Shown: positions 43,213 to 53,359, counted from the stretch's first letter. The stretch is 64,000 bases of DNA from WJMT01 sp964456985 (GCA_964456985.1 CAYWDH010000003.1:67764-131763), one strand, 5' to 3'. Notes: generated by a model from the sequence alone, not told the origin. Translations and numbers: made by a program.

Positions 43213-44438
43213 ACATCCTCCAGCCTTCCATCTACAGCAGAGTACACAAGATTCCACGCAATGTCCGTCGCAGAGGATCTGTTATACAGGGAATTGGTAT
43301 TGCTACTCGTATAAAAATTCTGATGATGGTTATTACAAATTCTCTGTACCGTTTCATTCAGCATAGACAAATTGATTGTAAAAAAACCATCAGTTATTTT
43401 ATCCAGATATTCCGCCTGCGCCTCTTCCAGACAGCCCAAACCCCGAATCCGCAGCATTGGCCGATCCTTGACGATGATTTCCGTTACACTCAATCCTCCC
43501 GGCTTGGTTATCATCACGTCGCTCGCTTCGATCCATTCATCCATATTATCCACATACTCCAGAACCCTGACAGGGATATCCAGAAAGGGGACGATCCGCA
43601 TCAGCCGGTTTTTCTTATGGTGATTCTTGCCTGTAATAAACACACATTGAACCGGCACTGAAGTTCTGTTCAGCGTTCTTGCCACCTCTTCATAAGGTCC
43701 CAGTCCCAGAGCTCCGCCGACCATCACAACAAGGAAAAGATCCTTATCCAGTCCAAGTTTCTTTTTCATCTCTTTCTTTTCCAGCCCTGAAGGCAGGTAA
43801 AATTTTTCTTTGATTGGTATTCCGGTAATAATAATTTTTTCAGGAGGCACCCCAAATGCAATGAGGTCGTCCCGTGTTCTTTGGCAGGCTACATAATATC
43901 TGTCGATATGATCCTGTACCCATAGCCGGTGTGCCCGGAAATCGGTAATCAGGGAATGTACTGGGATTTTTAAAAGTCCTCTGGATTTCCACCAGCTCAG
44001 TACGGAATTCAGATCGGAATTACATGAAAGTACCCCATCGATGTTCTGTTCCCTGATCCTGTTTAAAAACTGAGTTTTCGCCAGAAATCTGATTTTTATG
44101 AAGAAATTACTCATCCGGTAAATAAAACTATCCCCTGTGAAATAGCCCCTAAAAAACCAGGACCGGAGGGGATGCAGTTTTTTCAGGATCAGACTGTTTA
44201 TAGCTGATCGAATCTTTTTCCCCATCTCGCGCTCAATATTATCATGAATATTGACAACAGCCGTGTTTATTCCTGGAATCTTATCCAGCAGTTCCTTTAC
44301 AGATTCAGCAGCGGACCTATGGCCTCCTGTGTATGAGGTGTACACCAGATCTATTTGAATACTGATACCTTCAGGTACAGCATCCCTGATTCTCTGAACA
44401 TCAGTATATCCTCTTAAGGTCTTTTCAACAGTCTTCAT
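43209..44438 (-). CDS. MGDG-synthase-type (GT28) glycolipid glycosyltransferase
   Basis: 409 residues from ATG 44438 (a TTG at 44444 is possible). N-terminal MGDG_synth domain: QIDLVYTSYTGGHRSAAESVKELL, FYRGYFTGD-type region, DGVLSCNSDLNSVLSWW and LITDFRAHRLWVQDHIDRYYVA. C-terminal donor domain: LFLVVMVGGALGLGP and SDVMITKPGGLSVTEIIVKDRPM, the MurG/GT28 UDP-sugar motif. It probably adds a sugar to diacylglycerol. Operon with the ABC exporter (ATGA overlap), so the exporter may flip or export the product. Confidence 0.85.
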   Translation of the reverse strand: MKTVEKTLRGYTDVQRIRDAVPEGISIQIDLVYTSYTGGHRSAAESVKELLDKIPGINTAVVNIHDNIEREMGKKIRSAINSLILKKLHPLRSWFFRGYFTGDSFIYRMSNFFIKIRFLAKTQFLNRIREQNIDGVLSCNSDLNSVLSWWKSRGLLKIPVHSLITDFRAHRLWVQDHIDRYYVACQRTRDDLIAFGVPPEKIIITGIPIKEKFYLPSGLEKKEMKKKLGLDKDLFLVVMVGGALGLGPYEEVARTLNRTSVPVQCVFITGKNHHKKNRLMRIVPFLDIPVRVLEYVDNMDEWIEASDVMITKPGGLSVTEIIVKDRPMLRIRGLGCLEEAQAEYLDKITDGFFTINLSMLNETVQRICNNHHQNFYTSSNTNSLYNRSSATDIAWNLVYSAVDGRLEDV

Positions 44439-44575
44439 ATTCAACTTTACGCGTGCGACTAGTCCATCTAAAAAACTTTATCACCCATCATACATACATA
44501 ACAAAGGACAAGTCAACAAGATCACAAGCCATATCTGATTTTCAGACCGGCATTTTATGAATAATCAGGATGAGG

Positions 44576-44930
44576 ACTGGAGTGGGCTGTAAGCCGAATT
44601 CTGTCCCCGCTGTTTCATGCGGGGGGTGGTTATTTATCTGACCCAGTGATTGCTCATTAGGTTAAGCGGTCTACCCGCCCCATGAGACGGACCACCTCCT
44701 CAGGGCCGATTTGGCCTTGCTCCGGATGGGGTTTACCGTGCCACTGATGTCACCACCAGCGCGGTGAGCTCTTACCTCGCCTTTTCACCCTTACCCCGAA
44801 GGGCGGTATTTTTTCTGTGGCACTTTCCTCCGGTCACCCGGAGTCGCTGTTAGCGACCATCCTGTCCTGTGGAGTTCGGACTTTCCTCCCCTTCCTTTTT
44901 AGAAGGAGCAACCACCTCGCCCACTCCAGT
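44576..44930 (-). ncRNA. rnpB: RNase P RNA, class A
   Basis: About 355 nt. P1 closes the ends: ACTGGAGTGGGC at the 5' end pairs with GCCCACTCCAGT at the 3' end. Downstream come the conserved GGAGGAAAGTCC-type CR-I sequence, GGATGGTCGC, the ACAGAAAAAATACCGCC region (CR-II/III), GGTAAGGGTGAAAAGG, GTAAGAGCTCACCGC, the GGTAAACCCC region and the AGACCGCT...AACAGAATTCGGCTTAC 3' domain. All catalytic-core segments are present. Its first 81 bases are also the end of the response regulator gene on the same strand. I see no strong promoter just upstream, so it may be processed from the regulator transcript. Confidence 0.95.
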
Positions 44931-46307
44931 TTTTATTTGAATTCCATACTGTTCCATTTTTTTATATAAATTACTTCTTGGTGTATCTATACTCCGTGCT
45001 GTCTGGGAAATGTTCCATTCGTTTTCCTCGAGTTTGCTCAATATGAATTCTTTCTCTGCCAGTTCTCTAAAATCCTTAAGGGTTTTGATTTTGTTCTTGT
45101 CAGGGAAACATATTTTCGCATCTCCTCTTATATGTTCCGGAAGTTGATCTTTATCTATGATATCACCTTCTGTCATAATGATAAGCCTTTCCACAACATT
45201 TTTCAGCTCTCTCACATTTCCCGTCCATGGATACTTTTTCATTGTTTTTATAGCATCTTCAGTGAACTTTTTCAGCTTGAAATTGTTTTCATCTGAATAA
45301 AATTTACAAAAATAATCTATGAGCAGCGGGATATCATTCTTTTTCTCCCTTAAGGGTGGAGAATAAAGAGGAACAACATTGAGACGAAAGTATAAATCCT
45401 CTCTAAAATTTCCGTCTTTAATTTCCTTCTTCAAATCTTTGTTCGTAGCTGCGATGACCCTGACATCCACTTTCTCGACCTTATTGGACCCGACTTTCTG
45501 CACTTCTCCTTCTTCAAGAACCCGAAGCACTTTTGCCTGAGTTTTTAAACTCATGTCAGCGACTTCATCCAGAAATATAGTGCCCCTGTCTGCCATCTCA
45601 AATTTTCCCTGTTTTTTTTCGGTTGCTCCTGTAAAGGCTCCTTTTAAATGCCCGAAAAGTTCACTCTCAATCAGTTCCTCCGGAATAGCGGCACAATTGA
45701 CCTGAATGAATTCTTCATCTTTTCTCCGGCTCTTTTCATGGATGGCTCTTGCAATCAATTCTTTTCCAGTGCCGCTCTCTCCATATATGATGACAGTCGC
45801 ATTTGTTGGCGCTGTTTTCAGTATTTCTTCCCAGAGCTTGGTCATCAAAGGATGCTGGCCAACTAATTTATACTGCTTTTCAGCTTTTTGACTTAAATCT
45901 TTATATTTTCTCAAAAGCTTCTTTTGACTTAAAGCGTTCCTCACTCCCAGAAGCACCCGTTCCCTGTGAAGAGGCTTTTCAAAAAAATCAAAGGCTCCCA
46001 GTTTCGTAGCTTCCACAGCTGTTTGAATGGTTCCGTGTCCGGATATCATTATGACCTCAGGGGAATAGGGTCTTCTTTTAAGGTCCTTAAGTATTTTCAG
46101 TCCGTCTTTATCAGGAAGTTTTATATCAAGAAGGATAAGGTCCAGCCCAACTGTTTCGTCAATGATCCCATAAGCTTCCTCTGCAGTGGAGGCCTGAAGA
46201 AACGTGTATCCTTCATATTCAAATATCATTTTTAAGGATTTGCGAATGTATTCTTCGTCATCAACAACGAGAATTTTTTCTCTTTTATGTTTATGCTTTT
46301 CACTCAT
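44850..46307 (-). CDS. NtrC-family sigma-54-dependent response regulator (orphan), tail overlapping rnpB
   Basis: 485 residues. Receiver (about 10-125; phospho-Asp in LILLDIKLPD), AAA+ domain with GESGTGKE, GAFTGATE, FLDEVADM and NLYKKMEQYG ending the Fis-type helix-turn-helix. The domain normally ends near GIQIK. The frame then continues 26 codons (TGVGEVVAPSKKEG...) exactly from the first base of rnpB before its stop. No kinase gene is adjacent. Its targets are unknown. Confidence 0.92.
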   Translation of the reverse strand: MSEKHKHKREKILVVDDEEYIRKSLKMIFEYEGYTFLQASTAEEAYGIIDETVGLDLILLDIKLPDKDGLKILKDLKRRPYSPEVIMISGHGTIQTAVEATKLGAFDFFEKPLHRERVLLGVRNALSQKKLLRKYKDLSQKAEKQYKLVGQHPLMTKLWEEILKTAPTNATVIIYGESGTGKELIARAIHEKSRRKDEEFIQVNCAAIPEELIESELFGHLKGAFTGATEKKQGKFEMADRGTIFLDEVADMSLKTQAKVLRVLEEGEVQKVGSNKVEKVDVRVIAATNKDLKKEIKDGNFREDLYFRLNVVPLYSPPLREKKNDIPLLIDYFCKFYSDENNFKLKKFTEDAIKTMKKYPWTGNVRELKNVVERLIIMTEGDIIDKDQLPEHIRGDAKICFPDKNKIKTLKDFRELAEKEFILSKLEENEWNISQTARSIDTPRSNLYKKMEQYGIQIKTGVGEVVAPSKKEGEESPNSTGQDGR

Positions 46308-46449
46308 TTGCTTGACCTATTCATAAAAAAATATCGAGCAACGCCTGCTATTTGATGATATTACATTCCGTTATAAATGGCAACATAGTGTCATTTTCGT
46401 TCTTGATAAAATGAAAGAATGATATATAGTATATTACGCGGGTGAAATT

Positions 46450-47814
46450 TTGAGCGGTGGTAAAGGTTTTTTTATCCATGTTTTTCTCATACTATTTCTT
46501 ATTCATCCTACTTGGATATCTCCTGAAGAGAACAAAGCCTTCAGTCTAAGTTTTGATCTCAACAACGGCCTTCAAGTATTTCTTAAAAAAAAATCAACTC
46601 TTCCCCTCACCAATTTTATTTTTGCTTTTAATGTCGGCTCCAAAGATGAGACTGAAAAAACAAATGGTATTGTTCATATACTGGAGCATTGTATTCTTTT
46701 CAGAGGATCGGAAATCATACAAAAGAGGGATTTCTATCAGGAATTGAGACAGCACGGGGCTTACTGCAACGCCCATACGGGCCGGGATCTTTCAATTTTC
46801 GAGATGACGGTGCCTTCTGAACACAGTGAATTTGCCTTACAAACCTTAAAAGAAATCCTGTTCGATTTCAGCTTGAGTCAAAAAGACCTGGACAATGAAA
46901 AAGAGGTCATTCTAAAGGAGCTGAATAAAATAAAAGATGATCCTTATAGAACTGCTCTATCTGTCATATATCAAAACATTTTTCAGAACCACTCTTATCA
47001 AAATCCTGTTTATGGAAGGATAGAGATCATAAAAGATCTGACGGCCGAAGATGTCATGAAATTTTATGATAACTATTTTGTGCCATCCAATTGTGCTCTT
47101 GCTGTGGTTGGAGATTTTTCTTTGGATGAAATAAAAGAAAAGATACAATCCATGCTGGAAAGTATCCAGAAAACCGGTGTTGACCAAAAAGATTTTAAGG
47201 AGATAGAACCTTTAAAAAAGATGGTTAAAAAGCAAATAAATATGGATGTAGAAATGGCTTATCTGGCCATCGGATTGAACGCACCCGGTTATAATTCTCC
47301 TGATCAGTATGCTGCTGACCTGTTGACTGAAATATTCGGGCATGGATATAATCCTTTGATCAACCAGCCTATACTGAGCCGGAGGATCACAGCTCATTCC
47401 ATAAATATGTCCTACTACTGCGATAAATACGGAGGGGCCATAACCCTGTTTGTTGGAATGGAACCCAAAGATATCAATGCGGCTGAATTAGAAATCACAA
47501 AATATCTGAAAAATTCTCATAAACTGAATTATTCTAAAACAGATTATGAACCGGATGAACAATTCTATGCGTTTGATATACTGAAAAGTGCAAAAAACAG
47601 AATCAAACTTAATACCGAATCAACAGAAGAACAGGGCCTGCTCATAGGTTATTCCCTGGTAAGATACATGTTGATGAATAATATGAAAGACAGAGGGGAC
47701 TATCTTGAAATTATCGAAAAATTGAATTCATCAGATATCAGACGGGCAGCCGGACGCTACTTAAGCCAGAAAGGAACGGTCATAGTGAAAATCCTGCCTG
47801 AGGGGAAAAAATGA
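46450..47814 (+). CDS. M16-family zinc peptidase, catalytic partner
   Basis: 454 residues from TTG 46450 (the frame has no ATG before the conserved part; GGGTGA lies 6 bases upstream). A signal peptide (FFIHVFLILFLIHPTW) predicts export. The inverted zinc motif is HILEH (His76, Glu79, His80) with the distal ligand Glu157 in ILKEL, the spacing of pitrilysin-type enzymes. The C-terminal Arg-Tyr substrate pair is degenerate. It overlaps the next gene by 4 bases; such pairs act as two-chain proteases. Confidence 0.88.
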   Translation: MSGGKGFFIHVFLILFLIHPTWISPEENKAFSLSFDLNNGLQVFLKKKSTLPLTNFIFAFNVGSKDETEKTNGIVHILEHCILFRGSEIIQKRDFYQELRQHGAYCNAHTGRDLSIFEMTVPSEHSEFALQTLKEILFDFSLSQKDLDNEKEVILKELNKIKDDPYRTALSVIYQNIFQNHSYQNPVYGRIEIIKDLTAEDVMKFYDNYFVPSNCALAVVGDFSLDEIKEKIQSMLESIQKTGVDQKDFKEIEPLKKMVKKQINMDVEMAYLAIGLNAPGYNSPDQYAADLLTEIFGHGYNPLINQPILSRRITAHSINMSYYCDKYGGAITLFVGMEPKDINAAELEITKYLKNSHKLNYSKTDYEPDEQFYAFDILKSAKNRIKLNTESTEEQGLLIGYSLVRYMLMNNMKDRGDYLEIIEKLNSSDIRRAAGRYLSQKGTVIVKILPEGKK

Positions 47815-49130
47815 AACTCGGATTTACAAAAAATCCGGTTATGATTTTTATAGCTGTGATCTTTTACATTTCAACCACAATTTCTTTAATGCCGGCCGAT
47901 CAGGAAATATGGGCCTCCCCTCTTATTCAAATAACTTTAGAAAACGGACTGAAAGTTTTGTTTGAAAAAGATGATTCCTCTCAAATCACTGTTCTTCGCT
48001 TTTATATAAAGGGAGGAAAGATTGAAGAATCCAAAAGTAAACGAGGGCTTTCCTACATCACGACCCGTCTTGCCCTTGAGATCCCGGATAGACAAAAGGC
48101 ACAGGATTTTATGCTTCAGGCAACTCAGTTTACCATGATTTGTGAAAACGATTTTTCTGCTGTTGTCGTGACATGCCTTTCGGAAAATTTAAAAGACAGC
48201 CTCGTTTTGATTTCTGATGTCATGCTGAATCCTCTATTCTCCTCCATACGAATAAAACGAATCAAAGAAAACATGCTGAACAGAGAAAAGATCGAACAGG
48301 ATATCTCAAGGAATATAGCCTTTCAAGCGGCTAAGGACTATTTATTCAAAGACACTGCATATGATGGATCTGTTTACGGCAATGAAGACAGTCTAAAACA
48401 GATCGCCAGGAAGGATATCACTGGTTTTTATGAACAGCATTTTACATCGAATAATATCCTCATCATTGTCTCATCTGACCTGGGCAAGGAGGTCATTACC
48501 GAATATCTGAATCAATGTTTTTCTCCGTTAAAAACAGGTCCGTCCTTGACATATAAAAAAGTCACACTTCCCTTTATTGACAAAAAAACACTTCAGATAA
48601 ACAGAGACACCCAACAGACTTTTATTTCCATAGGATACCGGCTTCCTCCAATAAACCAAAACAACTATGTCCTTGCCTTAATGGTCGAAAACCTTTTGGG
48701 AAAAGGAATCGGTTCAAGACTGTGGCCCTTGAGAGAAGAAAAAAAGCTGGCATATAATGTCAGCGCTGAAGTCAGTTATTACAGAAACGGAGGAATGCTT
48801 GAAGCCCTGATGGAAACAGAAAACGAAAAAAAAACAACCGCTTTAGAAGCCATCTGTCATACATTAGGTTCCCTGCATCAAGACGGCATTGACAGTCAGG
48901 AACTTGAAATGACCAAAGAGTATACAAAAGCTTCCTTCCTGCGTTCGAATGAAACAAAAGGAGCCAGAACAGAAACCCTTGCCTTTTTTGAGATCATGGA
49001 CCTGGGCCCTGACTTTTTTAAAAATATCTTCCGGGAAATAGACGGAATCACCCTTGAAGAGATGAATTCATATATTCATGAAATTCTTGATCCGGCACAC
49101 AGAATTGAAGTGATGATCGGCCCGGAGTAA
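47811..49130 (+). CDS. M16-family peptidase, non-catalytic partner with Arg-Tyr motif
   Basis: 439 residues with a signal peptide (MIFIAVIFYISTTISLMPA). The fold of M16 is visible, but the HxxEH site is replaced (RGLSYITTRLALE), so it cannot bind zinc. The C-terminal motif GSRLWPLREEKKLAYNVSAE keeps the Arg and Tyr that grip the substrate in the partner subunit of two-chain M16 peptidases. Co-translated with the preceding gene; the two probably form a heterodimer as in PqqF/YmxG-type pairs. Confidence 0.88.
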   Translation: MKLGFTKNPVMIFIAVIFYISTTISLMPADQEIWASPLIQITLENGLKVLFEKDDSSQITVLRFYIKGGKIEESKSKRGLSYITTRLALEIPDRQKAQDFMLQATQFTMICENDFSAVVVTCLSENLKDSLVLISDVMLNPLFSSIRIKRIKENMLNREKIEQDISRNIAFQAAKDYLFKDTAYDGSVYGNEDSLKQIARKDITGFYEQHFTSNNILIIVSSDLGKEVITEYLNQCFSPLKTGPSLTYKKVTLPFIDKKTLQINRDTQQTFISIGYRLPPINQNNYVLALMVENLLGKGIGSRLWPLREEKKLAYNVSAEVSYYRNGGMLEALMETENEKKTTALEAICHTLGSLHQDGIDSQELEMTKEYTKASFLRSNETKGARTETLAFFEIMDLGPDFFKNIFREIDGITLEEMNSYIHEILDPAHRIEVMIGPE

Positions 49131-49144
49131 AAATGCCTATAGCC

Positions 49145-50272
49145 TTACCGGTCAAGGTCAATTTTTATGGAAAGAAAATCCATAAGGTCTTTGATGGATA
49201 TAACTCCGATCAGCCGGTTTTCCTCAACGACCATTAACCGGCTTCTGTTTTTTTTCTGCATGAGAGAGAGTACCTTCTCTGCATTCTCTTCAGGACCGAT
49301 CGTGTTTGAGTCAGAGCACACTTCCATGATGTCCCTGACCTTTTTTAAAGCTCTGTCTTCTTTTGGAATATCTTTCACGCTTTTCAGCTCAACACATCCT
49401 ATGAGCTTTCCTTCCTCAACAACCGGATACATTTTGTAGTGGTATCTGTATATATAATCCTCGATAAGTCCTTCAAGATTAATATCAGGAGAAACTACGA
49501 CAGGATTTGGAACCATATATTTGCGTACTGTTTCTCCGTGTAGCGAGTTTCTCAATACCATCTGTTTATAGGACATTTGAGAGGAACTTCTGATAAACAG
49601 ACCGATAAGAAACATCCAGGCTCCTCCTATGAAGTTGCCGGCAATGACTTCGATCACTCCGAACAATATCAGCCCGAATCCAAAAGCAGAACCGATTTTA
49701 GAAGAAATGTTCGTTGCCCAGTTGATATTTTCTTTCCATCCCCAGAGCACAGAACGGAGCACCCTTCCCCCATCTAGAGGAAAGGCAGGGATAAGATTAA
49801 ATCCTGCCAGTATCAGGTTGATCCATGCCAGATATTCAATAACACCTTTGAGAGTTTTTGACATACCGAGCCCATTACCTGCAAACGAAACCAAAAACAG
49901 TCCTATCCCAAGAACAATACTTGACAAAGGACCGGCAATAGCCATAAAAAATTCTGCCTTGGGGCTTGGCGGCTGTTCTGACATCTCAGCTACCCCCCCG
50001 AAAATAAACAATGTGATGCCTTTCATCGGCAGGCCGAATTTCCTTGCGATAAGGGAATGCCACAGCTCATGAAAGACAATGGAAAACAGAAGTCCAATGG
50101 CTCCGGCTATTCCCATTATCCAGTATGTGGCTTCTGAAAAACCTTGATAAAATTGAGGAAAAAGTCCTTTGGCCAGGCTCCATACAATAAGCAAAGCCAG
50201 AATAAGCCAGCTAAAGTCCATTTTGACTTGAAAACCGAAGAGCCTAAAAAGTGTTATTCTTTTTCCAAACAT
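49145..50272 (-). CDS. Site-2 protease family (M50) metalloprotease with CBS pair
   Basis: 375 residues with about six membrane helices in the first 220. The zinc site is FHELWH (His68, Glu69, His72) and the third ligand Asp167 lies in NLIPAFPLDGGR. The C-terminus carries two CBS domains (about 240-370; VRKYMVPNPVVVS and VRDIMEVCSDSNTI). SpoIVFB/S2P-type proteases of this layout cut membrane-bound regulators, often under nucleotide control through CBS. It is convergent with the M16 pair. Confidence 0.92.
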   Translation of the reverse strand: MFGKRITLFRLFGFQVKMDFSWLILALLIVWSLAKGLFPQFYQGFSEATYWIMGIAGAIGLLFSIVFHELWHSLIARKFGLPMKGITLFIFGGVAEMSEQPPSPKAEFFMAIAGPLSSIVLGIGLFLVSFAGNGLGMSKTLKGVIEYLAWINLILAGFNLIPAFPLDGGRVLRSVLWGWKENINWATNISSKIGSAFGFGLILFGVIEVIAGNFIGGAWMFLIGLFIRSSSQMSYKQMVLRNSLHGETVRKYMVPNPVVVSPDINLEGLIEDYIYRYHYKMYPVVEEGKLIGCVELKSVKDIPKEDRALKKVRDIMEVCSDSNTIGPEENAEKVLSLMQKKNRSRLMVVEENRLIGVISIKDLMDFLSIKIDLDR

Positions 50273-50289
50273 TGAATTTTCCTATTCTG

Positions 50290-51681
50290 TCATTCTTTTG
50301 CAGTGATGGCTTCAACCTCTTTAACTGTCTTTGGAATCGGTCTCCCAAGCACTCTATGTCCCTTATTCGTTACAAGGATATTATCTTCTATCCTTATCCC
50401 TCCAAAGTTCCTGTATTGGTCAAGTTTTTTATAGTCAATATAATCCATGAATTTTTTCTCTTTGAACCATTTATCAATCAGAACAGGAATAAAATAAATA
50501 CCCGGTTCGATGGTAAGTACAAAACCCGGTTCCAGTTCCTTCGCAAGTCTCAGATATGCCAGACCGAACTGACAGCTCCTTTTTGTTCTCTTATCATATC
50601 CCACATGATCCTCGCCCAATCCTTCCATATCATGGACATCCAGCCCCATCATATGACCCAGACCATGGGGCATAAAAAGGGCATGGGCTCCTGCCTTGAC
50701 TGCTTCCTTAACATCGCCTTTCATGATCCCCAGTTCTTTCAAACCTGAAGCAATAGTCTGAACAGCTTTCATATGCACATCCTTGTTTTTTCTTCCAGAA
50801 ACAGTAAATTCTATGGCCTTCATCTGCGCATTCAATACGATTTCATAGATCTCCCTTTGTTTTTGAGAGAACCGGCCTCCAACCGGGATGGTACGGGTAA
50901 TATCTCCGGCATAGTGCATACTTGATTCGGCTCCCGAGTCATTAACCAGCAGCTGCCCCTTTTGTAATTTGTTTCCGTGATAGTGATTATGAAGGATCTG
51001 TCCATTAACTGTCAGAATAATAGGAAAGGCAATATCTGCGCCATATGACAGGGCGATTCCCTCAATCGTCCCTGCGATCTCTCTCTCATATCTTCCCGGG
51101 ACTGCCATCTTCATGGCTGTGGTGTGCATTTCATAAGTGATACCCAGAGCTTCTTCGATCTGTTCGATCTCCTGTTTGATTTTTTTTGACCTTAATTCAA
51201 CAGCCGCCTTAATAAGGCTTTTTGAGCTGTATTTATTGACTATTTCCGATTTTATTCCCAGTAAATTTTCAATTTTAAATGCTGTCTCCTGCCTGTATAC
51301 AGGAATATAATGAACTTTTCTTCCCTGTTCAAGCGCGTTGCTCAGGATCTCTTCCAATTTATTAAAGGGATAAGTAATCTTCACTCCGACTTCGTCAGCT
51401 CTCTCCTTAATAAGGGGCTGGTCTCCCATCCATATGATATCTTCCATGCTCACATCATTTCCAAAAATAATGTCTTTATCCTCATCAACATCTATGAGAC
51501 CGGCAAGACCGGGTGAATCAAGCCCGAAAAAGTATAAAAAATGGCTGTCCTGTCTGAAGCGGTACGCATTATCGGGATAATTCATGGGGCTTTCCTCATT
51601 TCCCAGAAACAGAAGAAGGCCACTGTCTATCTTTTCTTTAAGTTTTTTCCTTCTTTCCACATAGATTTGAGATTCAAACAC
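50290..51681 (-). CDS. pepP: Xaa-Pro aminopeptidase (M24B family)
   Basis: 463 residues from GTG 51681 (strong AGGAGG 4 bases upstream). N-terminal creatinase-like domain about 1-160, C-terminal pita-bread domain with the five metal ligands: LVNDSGAE (Asp), YAGDITRTIPV (Asp), PHGLGHMMGLDVHD (His), LTIEPGIYF (Glu) and GGIRIEDNIL (Glu). It removes N-terminal residues before proline. Confidence 0.92.
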   Translation of the reverse strand: MFESQIYVERRKKLKEKIDSGLLLFLGNEESPMNYPDNAYRFRQDSHFLYFFGLDSPGLAGLIDVDEDKDIIFGNDVSMEDIIWMGDQPLIKERADEVGVKITYPFNKLEEILSNALEQGRKVHYIPVYRQETAFKIENLLGIKSEIVNKYSSKSLIKAAVELRSKKIKQEIEQIEEALGITYEMHTTAMKMAVPGRYEREIAGTIEGIALSYGADIAFPIILTVNGQILHNHYHGNKLQKGQLLVNDSGAESSMHYAGDITRTIPVGGRFSQKQREIYEIVLNAQMKAIEFTVSGRKNKDVHMKAVQTIASGLKELGIMKGDVKEAVKAGAHALFMPHGLGHMMGLDVHDMEGLGEDHVGYDKRTKRSCQFGLAYLRLAKELEPGFVLTIEPGIYFIPVLIDKWFKEKKFMDYIDYKKLDQYRNFGGIRIEDNILVTNKGHRVLGRPIPKTVKEVEAITAKE

Positions 51682-51802
51682 TTTTCCTCCTTTTATTAAC
51701 CTGAGCTATCCTCAAAATCTTTTGTTTTAAATAATCCAAGTTAAAAGACCAAAATAAATTTTACATATACTATACTCTATTCAATGATAAAGATAAACTC
51801 TT

Positions 51803-53359
51803 TCATTTTCTTTTCAATATAGACTTCGCAGAAGGAGCCGCAGCAAGTCCTCCTTTTGCAGTGCATTTAAGCTCTGAGGGCAGCATTTTTCCTACTGACA
51901 GCAGTGCATCCACAGTATCATCAAGGGAAATTGGATTTTCATATCCTCCCATGATAAGGTCAGCGCAGATAAATGCATTTGAAGCCGCAGCAGCGTTTCT
52001 GGTATGACAGGGAATCTCACACATACCCTGAACAAGGTCACACACTGAACCCATTGTGTTCTGTAAAGAAATACAAGCAGCATCAACGGCTTGTTTGGCG
52101 CTCCCTCCGGCACATTCCACTACCAATGCCGCTGCCATAGCTCCCGCAGCACCGATCTCTGCCTGACACCCTGCTGTCTCTGCTGCAAAAGTCGCCCTTC
52201 TTGCTATAATTAGGCCGACTGCGGCTGCGGCAAAAAGAGCTTTTTCCAGCACAGGAAGACTTATCTTCAAATCTTTCTTCAGCGTCACTGCAACTCCGGG
52301 CAGAACTCCGGCTGAACCTCCGGTCGGAGCTGCACACACAATCCCGCCGCTGTTAGCGATATGCATAACAGCCAGAGCCCTGGAAGCAGCCCTTAGATGA
52401 GGTCCTCCTAAAAACAGCGAGCCATCTGCTTCCTTTTTCATAATCTTTCCTGCACTCGGCCCGAGAAGGTTCATCCTGATATTTTCATCTTTCAATCCCT
52501 GTTCCACAGAATCTTCCATTACTTTATAACGCCTGTCCATCTCTTCGAAAACCTCTTCTATTGAAAGACCGAGTAATTTTGACTCATACTCGATCGCAAG
52601 CTCCCCGAGTGATTTCTTTGTCTTTTTAGCACTATCAATGATTTCCCCTGCATTTAAGAAAAGCTCGTCCCCTATTTTTGTGAAAAAAACAGGGCGGCCT
52701 TTCCACATGCCTGTCACGCCGGAACAGCTTTTAAGGCTTGAAAACGATTTTTTATCAAACGGTTTACTGCTCTTGAAGCATATAAGCGCTTTCTCTTTTT
52801 TGAACCGGATATCCGTTTTCATCCAAGGCTCTAGATCGAAAAGCCTCAATATGTTCTGCTTCTCCTCTTTCCGACATTCGATAAAAAGCACATGGGATTT
52901 CCCGTCCATATCCACAGACCATTGGTTAAGGGCACTGAAATGTACAGCTCCTCCTCCTGTAGATTTTGCCTCTAACTTGAGCCTTTTCCCCTGCTTTGAC
53001 TTTAATTCTATCTGTACGGCGTTAGGATGTTTCTCTTCTAAATGTTCTTTTTTGAAGAGAATATGCCGTCCCTTTTTTACAAACAGGTCTTTTGCATTCA
53101 AGAAGCGTCTATCAGTTATCCCCCATTCCATTAATCCGGAAGCAAGGGCATTATCAACTCCCTGTTCCTTATACACCTGAGCATAAGACCGGCCTTTTCC
53201 AAATGTAAAAACCGCCTCAACGGGCACTTCACCCAGAAAATCCCTTGCAATACAGGCGATGCGGTACGAACCTGCTGTGTGAGAACTGGAAGGCCCTCTC
53301 ATTACAGGGCCCAGAACATCATTGAATATGCTTATGAAATCCGGATCTCTCTTCTTCAT
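51803..53359 (-). CDS. sdaA: L-serine dehydratase, Fe-S dependent, single-chain
   Basis: 518 residues. The beta-domain part has GPVMRGPSSSHTAGSYRIA (Ser/His near the start) and the alpha part has the catalytic and cluster Cys region: AAETAGCQAEIGAAGAMAAA, GSVCDLVQGMCEIPCHTRNAAAA. Both halves are in one chain, as in E. coli SdaA. It converts L-serine to pyruvate and ammonia with an oxygen-sensitive [4Fe-4S] cluster, feeding pyruvate to the PFOR encoded immediately downstream of it in the window. Confidence 0.92.
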   Translation of the reverse strand: MKKRDPDFISIFNDVLGPVMRGPSSSHTAGSYRIACIARDFLGEVPVEAVFTFGKGRSYAQVYKEQGVDNALASGLMEWGITDRRFLNAKDLFVKKGRHILFKKEHLEEKHPNAVQIELKSKQGKRLKLEAKSTGGGAVHFSALNQWSVDMDGKSHVLFIECRKEEKQNILRLFDLEPWMKTDIRFKKEKALICFKSSKPFDKKSFSSLKSCSGVTGMWKGRPVFFTKIGDELFLNAGEIIDSAKKTKKSLGELAIEYESKLLGLSIEEVFEEMDRRYKVMEDSVEQGLKDENIRMNLLGPSAGKIMKKEADGSLFLGGPHLRAASRALAVMHIANSGGIVCAAPTGGSAGVLPGVAVTLKKDLKISLPVLEKALFAAAAVGLIIARRATFAAETAGCQAEIGAAGAMAAALVVECAGGSAKQAVDAACISLQNTMGSVCDLVQGMCEIPCHTRNAAAASNAFICADLIMGGYENPISLDDTVDALLSVGKMLPSELKCTAKGGLAAAPSAKSILKRK

